Shown: positions 7,185 to 15,189 of the stretch, piece by piece | How the letters are laid out: every line of letters starts with the position of its first letter | Numbering within the stretch: position 1 is the stretch's first letter | NCBI GenBank assembly: GCA_012728155.1 | Contig: JAAYFR010000126.1 | Location: 1 to 15,463, forward strand | Source of the DNA: Bacteroidales bacterium | Lineage (GTDB): Bacteria > Bacteroidota > Bacteroidia > Bacteroidales > Dysgonomonadaceae | Direction: 5' to 3' | DNA: 15,463 bases | The notes under the pieces: generated by a model | What the model was told of the DNA's origin: nothing | Databases searched by the model: none | What the model saw: only the letters and a program-made list of their open reading frames with translations | Made by a program: the position numbers and the translations under genes

Positions 7185-7217
7185 AAAAAGGGGGCAAACA
7201 ACAATGCCCTCTTTTTT
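7185..7217 (+). terminator. Rho-independent terminator after katA
   Basis: Arms 7185-7196 (AAAAAGGGGGCA) and 7205-7216 (TGCCCTCTTTTT) pair over 12 bp with a single G-T wobble and an 8-nt loop, followed by a T run to 7217. It lies 42 nt after the katA stop. The A-tract on the 5' arm could let it work on the minus strand too, but no minus gene ends here. Confidence 0.85.
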
Positions 7218-7308
7218 ATCTGAATAGATTTCAGTCAGACAACAAATATATACCCTCAAACAGCAAATGAAAGTCAAACACTCATTTAACGCCTCAAAAC
7301 TCTTTATA

Positions 7309-7339
7309 ACTGATATTAACTCAGCAAATTAATATCAGT
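7309..7339. promoter_or_regulatory. Perfect 11-bp inverted repeat upstream of dsbD (candidate operator)
   Basis: ACTGATATTAA (7309-7319) and TTAATATCAGT (7329-7339) are perfect inverted copies separated by 9 bp. The arms are AT-rich and no T-run follows, so this is not a terminator. It covers the -33 region of the dsbD promoter proposed at 7344, the usual place for a repressor or activator site. Confidence 0.6.
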
Positions 7340-7343
7340 GTAT

Positions 7344-7351
7344 TAACTTTG
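7344..7351 (+). promoter_or_regulatory. Candidate -7 element of the dsbD-mazG promoter
   Basis: TAACTTTG is an exact match to TAnnTTTG, 41 nt before the dsbD ATG. No TTTG is present at the -33 distance; that stretch is occupied by the inverted repeat at 7309-7339, which suggests a promoter that depends on, or is blocked by, a bound protein. Confidence 0.45.
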
Positions 7352-7391
7352 TCGATTAATTTTAAAAGAATATAGTCATTGTAAGAAACAT

Positions 7392-9428
7392 ATGAAAAAA
7401 ATAACTGCCACTCTTTTTGGATTTCTCTTCCTCTTTACCGCTTTCATATCTGCCCAGGATATCATCACCTGGAATTTCTCCCTTGATGATGCCGGTAATG
7501 GGGAAATAAATATCGTTGCCAAAGCCACTGTCCAACAAGGATGGTATATGTATGATACAAAGATACCGGAGGGAGGGCCCAATCCCACCATAATCGAATT
7601 CGACAAGACTACCGGTGCGGAAATAGTCGGAGCGTTCCAACCTACCGATAAAAAAGCGACAGTGAAACAGGACGAAATTTTTGAAATGGAGATCGGCACC
7701 TTTACCGGCACCACAACTTTTGTCCAACGATTAAAGATAACCGACAAAGCCCGTTTCACCATCGAAGGAAATGTACGTGCACAGGCTTGCAACGAACAGA
7801 CATGTACACCTCCGCTACCCGTAGACTTCTCATTCGGAACATCCGATCTTCCCGCTTCGGCAACAGTAACCGAAAACACCGCAACAGCAGAGAGTTCTTT
7901 CTCTGTCACTCCTGTCGCAACAAAATTAGCAGCTGAATCGGTAGAAATAACGATGCTTCCCGGCATGCCCTCTTTAAGCAGTAACGACAAAGATCAGCTC
8001 TGGCAACCTGTTATTGAAGAGTTAAACGCATTCGGGAGAGATGACCATGCAGACGCTTCCCTGTGGAACATCCTCCTGAAAGGCCTACTGTGGGGATTTG
8101 CCGCCCTGATCACTCCCTGTGTCTGGCCGATGATTCCCATTACGGTCAGCTTCTTCCTCAACAGAAACAAGAAAAGTCGCAAAAAAGCGGTACAGGATGC
8201 TACCATATACGGCCTCTCCATCATCATCATCTACGTGACGTTGGGATTGATTATCACAGCCATCTTCGGTGCAGCCGCACTGAACAATATCGCCACCAGC
8301 CCGCTGTTCAACCTCATCTTCTTCGCGCTGCTGATCACCTTTGCCTTCTCATTCATGGGAGCTTTTGAACTGGTCCTGCCCTCATCATGGACCAATAAAG
8401 TGGACAGCAAAGTGGATAATACCACCGGATTTATCAGCCTGTTTTTTATGGCGTTTACCCTGGCATTGGTCTCTTTCTCCTGTACGGGGCCAATCATCGG
8501 ATGGCTATTGGTAGATGCCGCCACACAGGGCAACTTCCTGGCACCGGCACTCGGCATGTTCGGATTTGCTTTCGCCCTGGCAATCCCCTTCACACTGTTT
8601 GCTGTATTTCCATCGTGGCTCAAGACATTGCCCAAATCGGGAAGCTGGCTCAACTCGGTCAAGGTGGTACTCGGCTTCATTGTACTGGCGGTATCCTTGA
8701 AATTTTTATCCGTAGCCGACCTCTCCAGTGGATGGGGCATCCTCAACCGTGACATATTCCTCACTTTGTGGATCGTGATCTTCGGATTGCTGGGATTCTA
8801 CCTGCTTGGAAAGATCAAGATGAAAGGCGACAGCGAGTTGACCCACCTGCCTCTTCCCAGGCTTTTCCTGGCCATTCTCTCCTTTGCCTTTACCATCTAT
8901 CTCATTCCGGGTTTATGGGGAGCACCCCTGAAACCTATCAGCTCTATCGTTCCACCACTGTCCACTCAGGATTTCAAACTGGCAGACAAGCCTATGGGGC
9001 AGATCTTCAACGATTATGAAGCTGGCATGGCGTATGCTGCACAGACGGGTAAGCCTGTATTACTCCAATTTGGCGGCCACGGTTGCGTGAACTGTCACAA
9101 GATGGATGCCACCGTACTGGCCGACGAGCGTGTAAGAGGAATGATCGATGAGGAATTTGTATTTATCGTGCTGATGGTGGACGAACGCACCCGATTGACG
9201 GAGACAAGGGAGGTAGATGAAAACGGAAGAACGTCAAAACTGCGTACCGTAGGCGATCAATGGAGTTATCTCCAACGGCACAAGTTCGGCACCCAGTCGC
9301 AACCATTTTATGTGGTGATTGACCAGCAGGGGAAACCTCTTTCACCTTCACACGCTTATGACGAAAGTGTGGACAACTATATGGAATTCTTACAGACAGG
9401 ATTGAAGAATTTCAAGCAACACAAGTAA
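7392..9428 (+). CDS. dsbD: Thiol:disulfide interchange protein DsbD
   Basis: Inner-membrane protein that carries electrons from cytoplasmic thioredoxin to periplasmic thiol proteins. Length 678 residues. A signal peptide (1-21, ending AFISAQ) leads into an N-terminal periplasmic domain (about 23-150) with a cysteine pair C133/C138 in CNEQTC; the spacing is one residue shorter than in E. coli. A linker reaches about 220. The membrane domain (about 225-510) has around eight hydrophobic segments and the two redox cysteines C243 (ITPCVWPMIP) and C364 (FSCTGPIIG). The C-terminal thioredoxin-like domain (about 535-675) has the motif GHGCVNCHK with C565/C568. All three cysteine pairs needed for the relay are present. 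It follows catalase but is separated by a terminator, and it precedes mazG by 16 nt, probably in one transcript. No good Shine-Dalgarno; ATG chosen because it opens the signal peptide. Confidence 0.96.
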   Translation: MKKITATLFGFLFLFTAFISAQDIITWNFSLDDAGNGEINIVAKATVQQGWYMYDTKIPEGGPNPTIIEFDKTTGAEIVGAFQPTDKKATVKQDEIFEMEIGTFTGTTTFVQRLKITDKARFTIEGNVRAQACNEQTCTPPLPVDFSFGTSDLPASATVTENTATAESSFSVTPVATKLAAESVEITMLPGMPSLSSNDKDQLWQPVIEELNAFGRDDHADASLWNILLKGLLWGFAALITPCVWPMIPITVSFFLNRNKKSRKKAVQDATIYGLSIIIIYVTLGLIITAIFGAAALNNIATSPLFNLIFFALLITFAFSFMGAFELVLPSSWTNKVDSKVDNTTGFISLFFMAFTLALVSFSCTGPIIGWLLVDAATQGNFLAPALGMFGFAFALAIPFTLFAVFPSWLKTLPKSGSWLNSVKVVLGFIVLAVSLKFLSVADLSSGWGILNRDIFLTLWIVIFGLLGFYLLGKIKMKGDSELTHLPLPRLFLAILSFAFTIYLIPGLWGAPLKPISSIVPPLSTQDFKLADKPMGQIFNDYEAGMAYAAQTGKPVLLQFGGHGCVNCHKMDATVLADERVRGMIDEEFVFIVLMVDERTRLTETREVDENGRTSKLRTVGDQWSYLQRHKFGTQSQPFYVVIDQQGKPLSPSHAYDESVDNYMEFLQTGLKNFKQHK

Positions 9429-9444
9429 CAGATGATAAATCCAT

Positions 9445-10239
9445 ATGCATACTAAAGAACAAAAATTAGAGGCATTCGCCCGTTTACTCGACGTGATGGA
9501 TGAGTTGCGGGTGAAATGCCCTTGGGACAGGGTGCAAACCAATGAGAGCCTCCGGGCAAACACTATTGAGGAGACCTATGAACTGGCAGATGCCATCCTG
9601 AATAACGATAACGACGAAATAAAAAAGGAGCTGGGCGATCTGCTGCTCCACGTGGTATTCTATGCCAAGATAGGTGAAGAGAAAGAAGCATTCGACATAG
9701 CCGATGTATCCAATTCGCTTTGTGACAAGCTGATCTTCCGCCACCCCCATGTTTTTGGTGATCAACAGGCCGATTCCGCCAGTAAAGTGGAACAGTCGTG
9801 GGAACAGATCAAACTGAAAGAAAAAGGAAGAAAACAGTCGGTACTCGAAGGTGTACCTGCCGCCCTACCTGCGCTGGTGAAAGCTTACCGGATCCAGGAC
9901 AAAGCACGTAATGCCGGATTCGACTGGAACCACCGACACGACGTATGGGATAAAGTCAAAGAGGAGCTGGGGGAACTGGAAGCTGAGATTGAACAGATGG
10001 ATGAAAATAAGATCGAAGCCGAATTTGGCGACATGCTCTTCAGTATCATCAATGCAGCCCGCCTCTACAAAATAAATCCCGATAATGCGTTAGAGCGTAC
10101 CAACCGGAAATTCATCTACCGCTTCAACTATATGGAGAAAAAGGTAAAGGAGCAGGGGCGTGCACTCAAAGATATGACCCTGGAGGAGATGGAAGAGATA
10201 TGGCAGGAGGCAAAAAAAACGCAGCCCGGCGGGTTGTAG
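9445..10239 (+). CDS. mazG: Nucleoside triphosphate pyrophosphohydrolase MazG
   Basis: Cytoplasmic enzyme that hydrolyses nucleoside triphosphates to monophosphates and pyrophosphate, clearing non-canonical nucleotides and, in E. coli, lowering ppGpp during starvation. It has 264 residues with the two tandem MazG domains of the full-length family. The first has the CPWD signature (25-28), the magnesium-binding EETYE helix (42-46) and KELGD (61-65). The second has RIQDKARNAGFDW (149-161), EELGE (173-177) and EFGDM (193-197), with the usual NRKFIYRF near the end. All acidic metal ligands appear intact in both domains. The gene starts 16 nt after dsbD and converges with the UPF0316 gene over a 54-nt gap where I see no clear hairpin terminator. 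Confidence 0.97.
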   Translation: MHTKEQKLEAFARLLDVMDELRVKCPWDRVQTNESLRANTIEETYELADAILNNDNDEIKKELGDLLLHVVFYAKIGEEKEAFDIADVSNSLCDKLIFRHPHVFGDQQADSASKVEQSWEQIKLKEKGRKQSVLEGVPAALPALVKAYRIQDKARNAGFDWNHRHDVWDKVKEELGELEAEIEQMDENKIEAEFGDMLFSIINAARLYKINPDNALERTNRKFIYRFNYMEKKVKEQGRALKDMTLEEMEEIWQEAKKTQPGGL

Positions 10240-10293
10240 TTCACCCTTATCCCCATCTCCGGATTCCCATTCCCCTATTGTTATTGACAGGTA

Positions 10294-10857
10294 CTACTTC
10301 CCTATACGCCAGAGCGATAGAGTTGTTTTCCGTTTCGGGAAAATACCGTTTTTCTTGGTACGCACATCTTCCACCACATAGAAGATATTGGCATCGAAAT
10401 CAGCCAGCATTTGTGCCAGCTTTTTCATCTCTTTCCGATCGACCACGGTTTCAATAATATCTACCTCATTGGTAGAACCTACACCATGCGTCATCGTAGC
10501 ACCGATATTCAGTTTATTGAGCGTTTGTACCAGCTCTTTCCCATTTTTCTGTGTATAAATGCGGCAGAGAAGAATCCCATAAGCGATCCGGTTCTCGATA
10601 AGGATACCCACATAGTTCCCCGTTGCATAACCGGCTGCATACGACAAATAGGAAACCATATCATTGGCGCGGACCAGAATTTGCGAAATAATCACAATCC
10701 AGATAAACACCTCCACAAAGCCAATGATCGGCGCTATATTTTTTACACCTTTCGAGACGAAAATAATTCGCAGGGTGCCTAAAGTCACATCGATAATACG
10801 CCCAAAGAAAATAATAAATGGCAATAGCCAAGGGTAAACATCTAAAAAGTCGAACAT
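10294..10857 (-). CDS. UPF0316 membrane protein (DUF5698/DUF2179)
   Basis: A 187-residue inner-membrane protein of unknown function. Three hydrophobic segments at about 8-28, 38-60 and 66-86 form the membrane part, including the family-like stretch GRIIDVTLGTLRIIFVSKG (19-37). The C-terminal soluble part (about 100-165) matches DUF2179, a small alpha/beta domain also found at the end of YitT-type membrane proteins, and is probably cytoplasmic. The last 20 residues are basic. It lies 49 nt behind metH in the same direction and may share its transcript; the spacer is almost entirely a heptamer repeat. No function can be given from the sequence. Confidence 0.88.
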   Translation of the reverse strand: MFDFLDVYPWLLPFIIFFGRIIDVTLGTLRIIFVSKGVKNIAPIIGFVEVFIWIVIISQILVRANDMVSYLSYAAGYATGNYVGILIENRIAYGILLCRIYTQKNGKELVQTLNKLNIGATMTHGVGSTNEVDIIETVVDRKEMKKLAQMLADFDANIFYVVEDVRTKKNGIFPKRKTTLSLWRIGK

Positions 10858-10868
10858 AGTTTTTTATC

Positions 10869-10910
10869 TTATTACAAATTACAGATTACTCATTACAAAT
10901 TACAAATTAC
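10869..10910 (-). repeat. Six tandem heptamers (GTAATnn) between metH and the UPF0316 gene
   Basis: Reading the minus strand from 10910, the units are GTAATTT, GTAATTT, GTAATGA, GTAATCT, GTAATTT, GTAATAA: 42 nt with strict 7-nt period and an invariant GTAAT core. The TAA in the first unit is the metH stop codon (10909-10907). Because 7 is not a multiple of 3, the TAAs fall twice in each reading frame. The array ends 11 nt before the next ATG and fills most of the spacer. Confidence 0.9.
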
Positions 10911-13900
10911 CAAACCAGATTCGCCAGTAGAAACTTGCGAATCTCCTCCGGTGTCACATTTTTCCGTTGGGCATAGTCGGCAACCTGCTCTTCAGAAATC
11001 TCCCCTACAGCAAAATATCTCGATTCAGGATGACCAAAAAAGAGACCGCTGACCGATGCATTGGGATACATCACCCCGTTCTCGGTAAGTGAAATTCCAA
11101 TATCGGGTGTCTTCAGCAGATCATGCAACAGGAAATTTACCGTCTGATCCGGAATGGATGGATACCCCACCGCGGGACGTATTCCCTCATACTTCACGGC
11201 AAACATCTCGCCAACAGTGAGATTCTCATCGGCGGCATGCCCCCAATATTCTCGGCGCACTTTGGCGTGTAACCATTCGGTAGCTGCTTCCGCAAGCCGA
11301 TCGAGCAGCGACTTCATCAGCAAGGTTGCATATGCTTCCCCCTCGGCGTCATATCTATCAAATTGCTCTTCCGCACCCGCTCCGGCGGTAACGGCAAAAG
11401 CCCCGATATAATCTTTTTTTCCGATATGATTCGGGGCAATAAAATCACTCAGGCAAAAATACTCATTCTTATCGCTTTTCTTCTGCTGGCGCAAGAAAGG
11501 AAAAGGGATGCCGTCAATAAAAACCGTGTCATTTTCGCTGTATGCTTCATATATTCCAAAAACCGCCCTGACATAATCCACATCCTCTTGGGTGAATTTT
11601 TGTAGCATCTCTATGGCATCATCATACAGTTTTTCGGCTTCCAACCCTTTTTTACGGTCATCTTCACGATAGCCGCTCAGCCATGCGGCACGTGCTTCCT
11701 TAGTGTGTTCCACCCTGGTAACCGTATGGAACTTGGCAGACATGTTCCAGGCATGGAAAAAAAATTTCCAATCGATATAGGAAGTAATCTCTTCCAACGG
11801 GATATGATCCAGCTTCATCCGTCCCATTCTATTGGGGACAAAAGCTTTATACTTGCTCCAGTCGATATGGAAAGCGTGCCGCCTGGCCTCCTCCAACGGA
11901 ACCAGCTCGACCACCTTTTTGGAACTGCTCTCCCGCAGTACCGTATATTCACTCTTTACTTTCTGGATGTAACCCTCCCTGTTGCCGGGATTCATCAAAT
12001 TGGCGACCGCCGACGGGCTTTGTGAAGCATCTTTGATATAGATCACGGGGCCCAGACTGTATTTCGGCTCTATCTTCAGCGCCGTATGCAGTTTGGAAGT
12101 AGTGGCTCCACCAATCAGTAAGGGCAAGCTGAAACCTGCTTTCTCCATCTCGGCCGCCACGATAGACATCTCCTCAAGCGACGGAGTGATTAATCCACTT
12201 AATCCCACAATGTCAGGCTGCTCTTTGATCACTGCCTCAAGAATCTTCTCCGGGGGTACCATCACCCCCAGATCGATAATTTCATAATTGTTGCAAGCCA
12301 ACACAATGGAGACAATATTCTTGCCGATATCATGCACATCGCCCTTTACGGTAGCGAGCAGTATCTTTCCCGCTTTCTGCTGCACATCGCCTTCGGCAGC
12401 TTTTTCGGCTTCGATGGTGGGCTGTAGGATGGCCACCGCCTTTTTCATGGTGCGGGCTGCCTTCACCACCTGCGGCAGAAACATCTTCCCGGCACCAAAG
12501 AGATCGCCCACCCGGTTCATCCCATCCATCAACGGCTTGTCGATGATATCCACCGCGCGGGGATAGGCTTGCAGCGCTTCGGCAAGGTCCTCTTCCATAT
12601 AATCGCCCGTCCCTTTCACAAGGGCAAAACTCAACCGCTCTTCCAGCGAGAGGGTTCGCCACTCTTCGGCTTTGCTTTTCTCCGTCTCAGGATTTTTATC
12701 GCCTTTGATCTTTTCAGCATACTCCATCATCCGTTCGGTAGCATCGTTGCGCCTGTTCAACACAACATCCTCCGCCAACTCCTTCACATCGGCAGGAATA
12801 TCTTCATAGATCACCGATTGCGCCGGGTTCACAATTCCCATATCCATCCCTTCACGAATGGCATGATAGAGAAAGACGGAATGCATCACCTCCCGCACAT
12901 ATTCATTGCCGCGGAACGAAAACGAGAGGTTGCTTACTCCTCCGCTCACCTTGGCGTGGGGCAGGTTCTCCTTGATCCACCGGACGGTTTTGATAAAATC
13001 TACCGCGTAATTCTTATGCGCATCAATTCCCGTGGCAATCGCCAGCACATTGGGGTCGAAGATAATATCTTTCGGGTCAAATCCATTTTCAGTCAGCAGC
13101 TGATAGGCACGATCACAGATCTCGATGCGGCGATCGAATGTGGCGGCCTGTCCCGTCTCATCGAAAGCCATTATCACCACTGCCGCACCGTAGCGCTGCG
13201 CCAACCGAGCATGAGAAAGAAATTCCGCCGCCCCGTTCTTCAACGAAATGGAATTGACAATCGGTTTTCCCTGTACACATTTCAAGCCGGCCTCTATCAC
13301 CTCCCACTTCGACGAGTCAATCATAATGGGAACTCGCGACACATCGGGATCGGATGCCAGCAGGTTCAGGAAATTGGTCATCTCTTCCACCCCATCGAGC
13401 AATCCATCATCCATATTGATATCGATGGACTGAGCACCATCCTCTACCTGCTTGCGGGCAATATCAAGCGCCTCTTCATAGTTCTTCTGCTGGATCAACC
13501 GCAGGAACCTCCTCGAACCGGCTACGTTGCACCGCTCCCCGATATTCATAAAATTGATCTGGGGTGATACCTCCAGCACTTCCAATCCCGAGAGTTGCAG
13601 ATACCTGGGAGGGTCCGCTTTTTGATGGGGAACAGCACTCTCCACCATGCACGCGTATTGGGCAATATGTGCGGGTGTAGTACCACAACAGCCTCCTATA
13701 ATATTTACCAGCCCTTCATCCACAAACTCTTTGATCTGGGCTGCCATCTTTTCCGGCGTCTCGTCATATTCACCCAACTGATTGGGCAATCCCGCATTGG
13801 GATAGGTGCTGATATAGAAAGGAGCAATGCGTCCCAACTCTTTTACATAGGGCTTCAATTCGGCCGCGCCCAGTGAACAGTTCAATCCAATTGCCAATGG

Positions 13901-14611
13901 CTTGACATGGCTGACGGAAGCGACGAAAGCGCCTAAGGTCTGCCCGGAAAGGGTTCTCCCTGCCCTGTCGGAGATAGTCACCGAAAGAATGACGGGTGTT
14001 TTCACACCGCTCTCTTCCGCCACCTCTTCCGCCGCAAAAAGAGCCGCTTTGGCATTGAGCGTATCGAAAATAGTTTCAATCAGCAGCAGATCCACCCCAC
14101 CCTCTACCAGTGCGATAATTTGCTCTTTATAGGCGGCTTTGAAATCGTCAAAAACCGCCGAACGGAACATCGGATTTTCTACTCGCGGACTCATCGATGC
14201 CGTCTTGTTGGTCGGCCCGATGGAACCCGCCACAAAACGAGGCTTATCAGGTGTTTTTAACGTATACTCATCTGCCGCTTCACGGGCAATCCGGGCTGCG
14301 GCAAGGTTCATCTCCCGCACCAGATGGCTCATATGGTAATCCTGCATCGAGATCGACGTGGAATTAAAGGTATTGGTCTCAATGATATCAGAACCCACCT
14401 CCAGATATTCCCGGTGTATCTCGCCGATCAGATCGGGACGGGTAAGCGACAGCAAGTCGTTGTTACCTTTGAGCAACCTGTCAAAATCCTTGAACCGCTC
14501 TCCCCGAAAATCGGCCTCGCTCAAACCATAACGTTGTATCATCGTACCCATCGCACCATCCAGAATCAGGATGCGACCAGGTAAAATGTCCTCTATTTTT
14601 TGCTTATTCAT
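10907..14611 (-). CDS. metH: Cobalamin-dependent methionine synthase MetH
   Basis: Transfers a methyl group from methyltetrahydrofolate to homocysteine through bound cobalamin, making methionine. With the start at MNKQKIEDIL it has 1234 residues, close to E. coli MetH (1227). The frame is open 16 codons further (to 14659), but that stretch is unlike the family. All modules are present: homocysteine domain (about 5-325) with zinc cysteines C245 (GLNCSLG) and C308/C309 (GGCCGTTP); pterin-binding domain (about 340-605); B12 cap (about 655-745); B12 domain with DVHDIG (758-763) and the cobalt-ligating His760; and the reactivation domain (about 890-1234) with RPAVGYPSIPD (1145-1155). The gene needs B12, reductant and S-adenosylmethionine for reactivation. 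It follows smpB by 125 nt; no riboswitch-like structure is recognisable in that gap. Confidence 0.98.
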   Translation of the reverse strand: MNKQKIEDILPGRILILDGAMGTMIQRYGLSEADFRGERFKDFDRLLKGNNDLLSLTRPDLIGEIHREYLEVGSDIIETNTFNSTSISMQDYHMSHLVREMNLAAARIAREAADEYTLKTPDKPRFVAGSIGPTNKTASMSPRVENPMFRSAVFDDFKAAYKEQIIALVEGGVDLLLIETIFDTLNAKAALFAAEEVAEESGVKTPVILSVTISDRAGRTLSGQTLGAFVASVSHVKPLAIGLNCSLGAAELKPYVKELGRIAPFYISTYPNAGLPNQLGEYDETPEKMAAQIKEFVDEGLVNIIGGCCGTTPAHIAQYACMVESAVPHQKADPPRYLQLSGLEVLEVSPQINFMNIGERCNVAGSRRFLRLIQQKNYEEALDIARKQVEDGAQSIDINMDDGLLDGVEEMTNFLNLLASDPDVSRVPIMIDSSKWEVIEAGLKCVQGKPIVNSISLKNGAAEFLSHARLAQRYGAAVVIMAFDETGQAATFDRRIEICDRAYQLLTENGFDPKDIIFDPNVLAIATGIDAHKNYAVDFIKTVRWIKENLPHAKVSGGVSNLSFSFRGNEYVREVMHSVFLYHAIREGMDMGIVNPAQSVIYEDIPADVKELAEDVVLNRRNDATERMMEYAEKIKGDKNPETEKSKAEEWRTLSLEERLSFALVKGTGDYMEEDLAEALQAYPRAVDIIDKPLMDGMNRVGDLFGAGKMFLPQVVKAARTMKKAVAILQPTIEAEKAAEGDVQQKAGKILLATVKGDVHDIGKNIVSIVLACNNYEIIDLGVMVPPEKILEAVIKEQPDIVGLSGLITPSLEEMSIVAAEMEKAGFSLPLLIGGATTSKLHTALKIEPKYSLGPVIYIKDASQSPSAVANLMNPGNREGYIQKVKSEYTVLRESSSKKVVELVPLEEARRHAFHIDWSKYKAFVPNRMGRMKLDHIPLEEITSYIDWKFFFHAWNMSAKFHTVTRVEHTKEARAAWLSGYREDDRKKGLEAEKLYDDAIEMLQKFTQEDVDYVRAVFGIYEAYSENDTVFIDGIPFPFLRQQKKSDKNEYFCLSDFIAPNHIGKKDYIGAFAVTAGAGAEEQFDRYDAEGEAYATLLMKSLLDRLAEAATEWLHAKVRREYWGHAADENLTVGEMFAVKYEGIRPAVGYPSIPDQTVNFLLHDLLKTPDIGISLTENGVMYPNASVSGLFFGHPESRYFAVGEISEEQVADYAQRKNVTPEEIRKFLLANLVW

Positions 14612-14736
14612 ACGTAGTGTCCATTGGGCTGAATTTCGATCAGGCGCAAAACAAATCAACCAGAACCAGTATCAGATAATCCCAGCTCCAATTTCAAACC
14701 GCCAAACCTCCTCTTCAAAACAATCTTTTTCCCCAT

Positions 14737-15189
14737 TTACTTCTTAAACATCCGATCCATGGATCGCTTATCCTCTTTTTCTTTAAGCGATTGCCGTTTA
14801 TCATGCTGCTTTTTCCCCCTTGCTACTGCAATCACCACTTTGGCCAATCCCTTTTCGTTGATAAACAGACGAATAGGAATAATGGTGAAACCGGTCTCTT
14901 TTGTAAGACGGGAAAGTTTACGCAGTTCGTTCTTATTGAGTAGGAGCTTGCGATCACGACGGGCAGTGTGATTATTATAGGTGCCGTAGAAATATTCGGC
15001 AATATGGATATTCCTCACCCATAACTCCCCCCGTTCAAAAAAACAGTAACTATCTACCAGACTTGCCTTTCCCATCCGAATCGACTTTATCTCGGTACCG
15101 GTGAGTACGATACCTGCGATAAACGTTTCGATCAGTTCGTAATCGAAGGTGGCACGCTTATTCTTGATATTGATCGCCGCTTGTTTCAT
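14737..15189 (-). CDS. smpB: SsrA-binding protein SmpB
   Basis: Small basic RNA-binding protein that loads tmRNA onto stalled ribosomes for trans-translation. With ATG at 15189-15187 it has 150 residues, a normal length. The family core is clear: GIVLTGTEIKSIR (27-39), GKASLVDSYC (41-50), GELW, HIAEYFYGT, RRDRKLLLNKNEL, and the ARGKKQHDKR segment leading to the basic C-terminal tail (KEKEDKRSMDRMFKK) that enters the empty mRNA channel. A GTG directly before the ATG is a less likely start. The ATG shares one base with the TGA of the gene upstream (TGATG), pointing to translational coupling. The tmRNA gene itself is not in the window. Confidence 0.97.
   Translation of the reverse strand: MKQAAINIKNKRATFDYELIETFIAGIVLTGTEIKSIRMGKASLVDSYCFFERGELWVRNIHIAEYFYGTYNNHTARRDRKLLLNKNELRKLSRLTKETGFTIIPIRLFINEKGLAKVVIAVARGKKQHDKRQSLKEKEDKRSMDRMFKK

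Noticed and set aside
8231..8764. 177-codon minus-strand open frame opposite the DsbD membrane domain
   Set aside because: Mirror of hydrophobic codons in dsbD; no credible product.
10240..10293. Shared terminator between the convergent mazG and UPF0316 genes
   Set aside because: No convincing stem with a T-run could be drawn in these 54 nt.
12569..13567. 332-codon plus-strand open frame opposite metH
   Set aside because: Antisense to the well-conserved pterin and cap domains of MetH; no recognisable domain and no promoter or start context.
14612..14659. Sixteen extra N-terminal codons of MetH
   Set aside because: MNKQKIEDIL at 14611 matches the usual MetH start; the extension has no similarity to the family.
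14612..14736. Cobalamin or S-adenosylmethionine riboswitch before metH
   Set aside because: The 125-nt gap shows no B12-box-like element or multi-stem structure that I can recognise, and no terminator hairpin.
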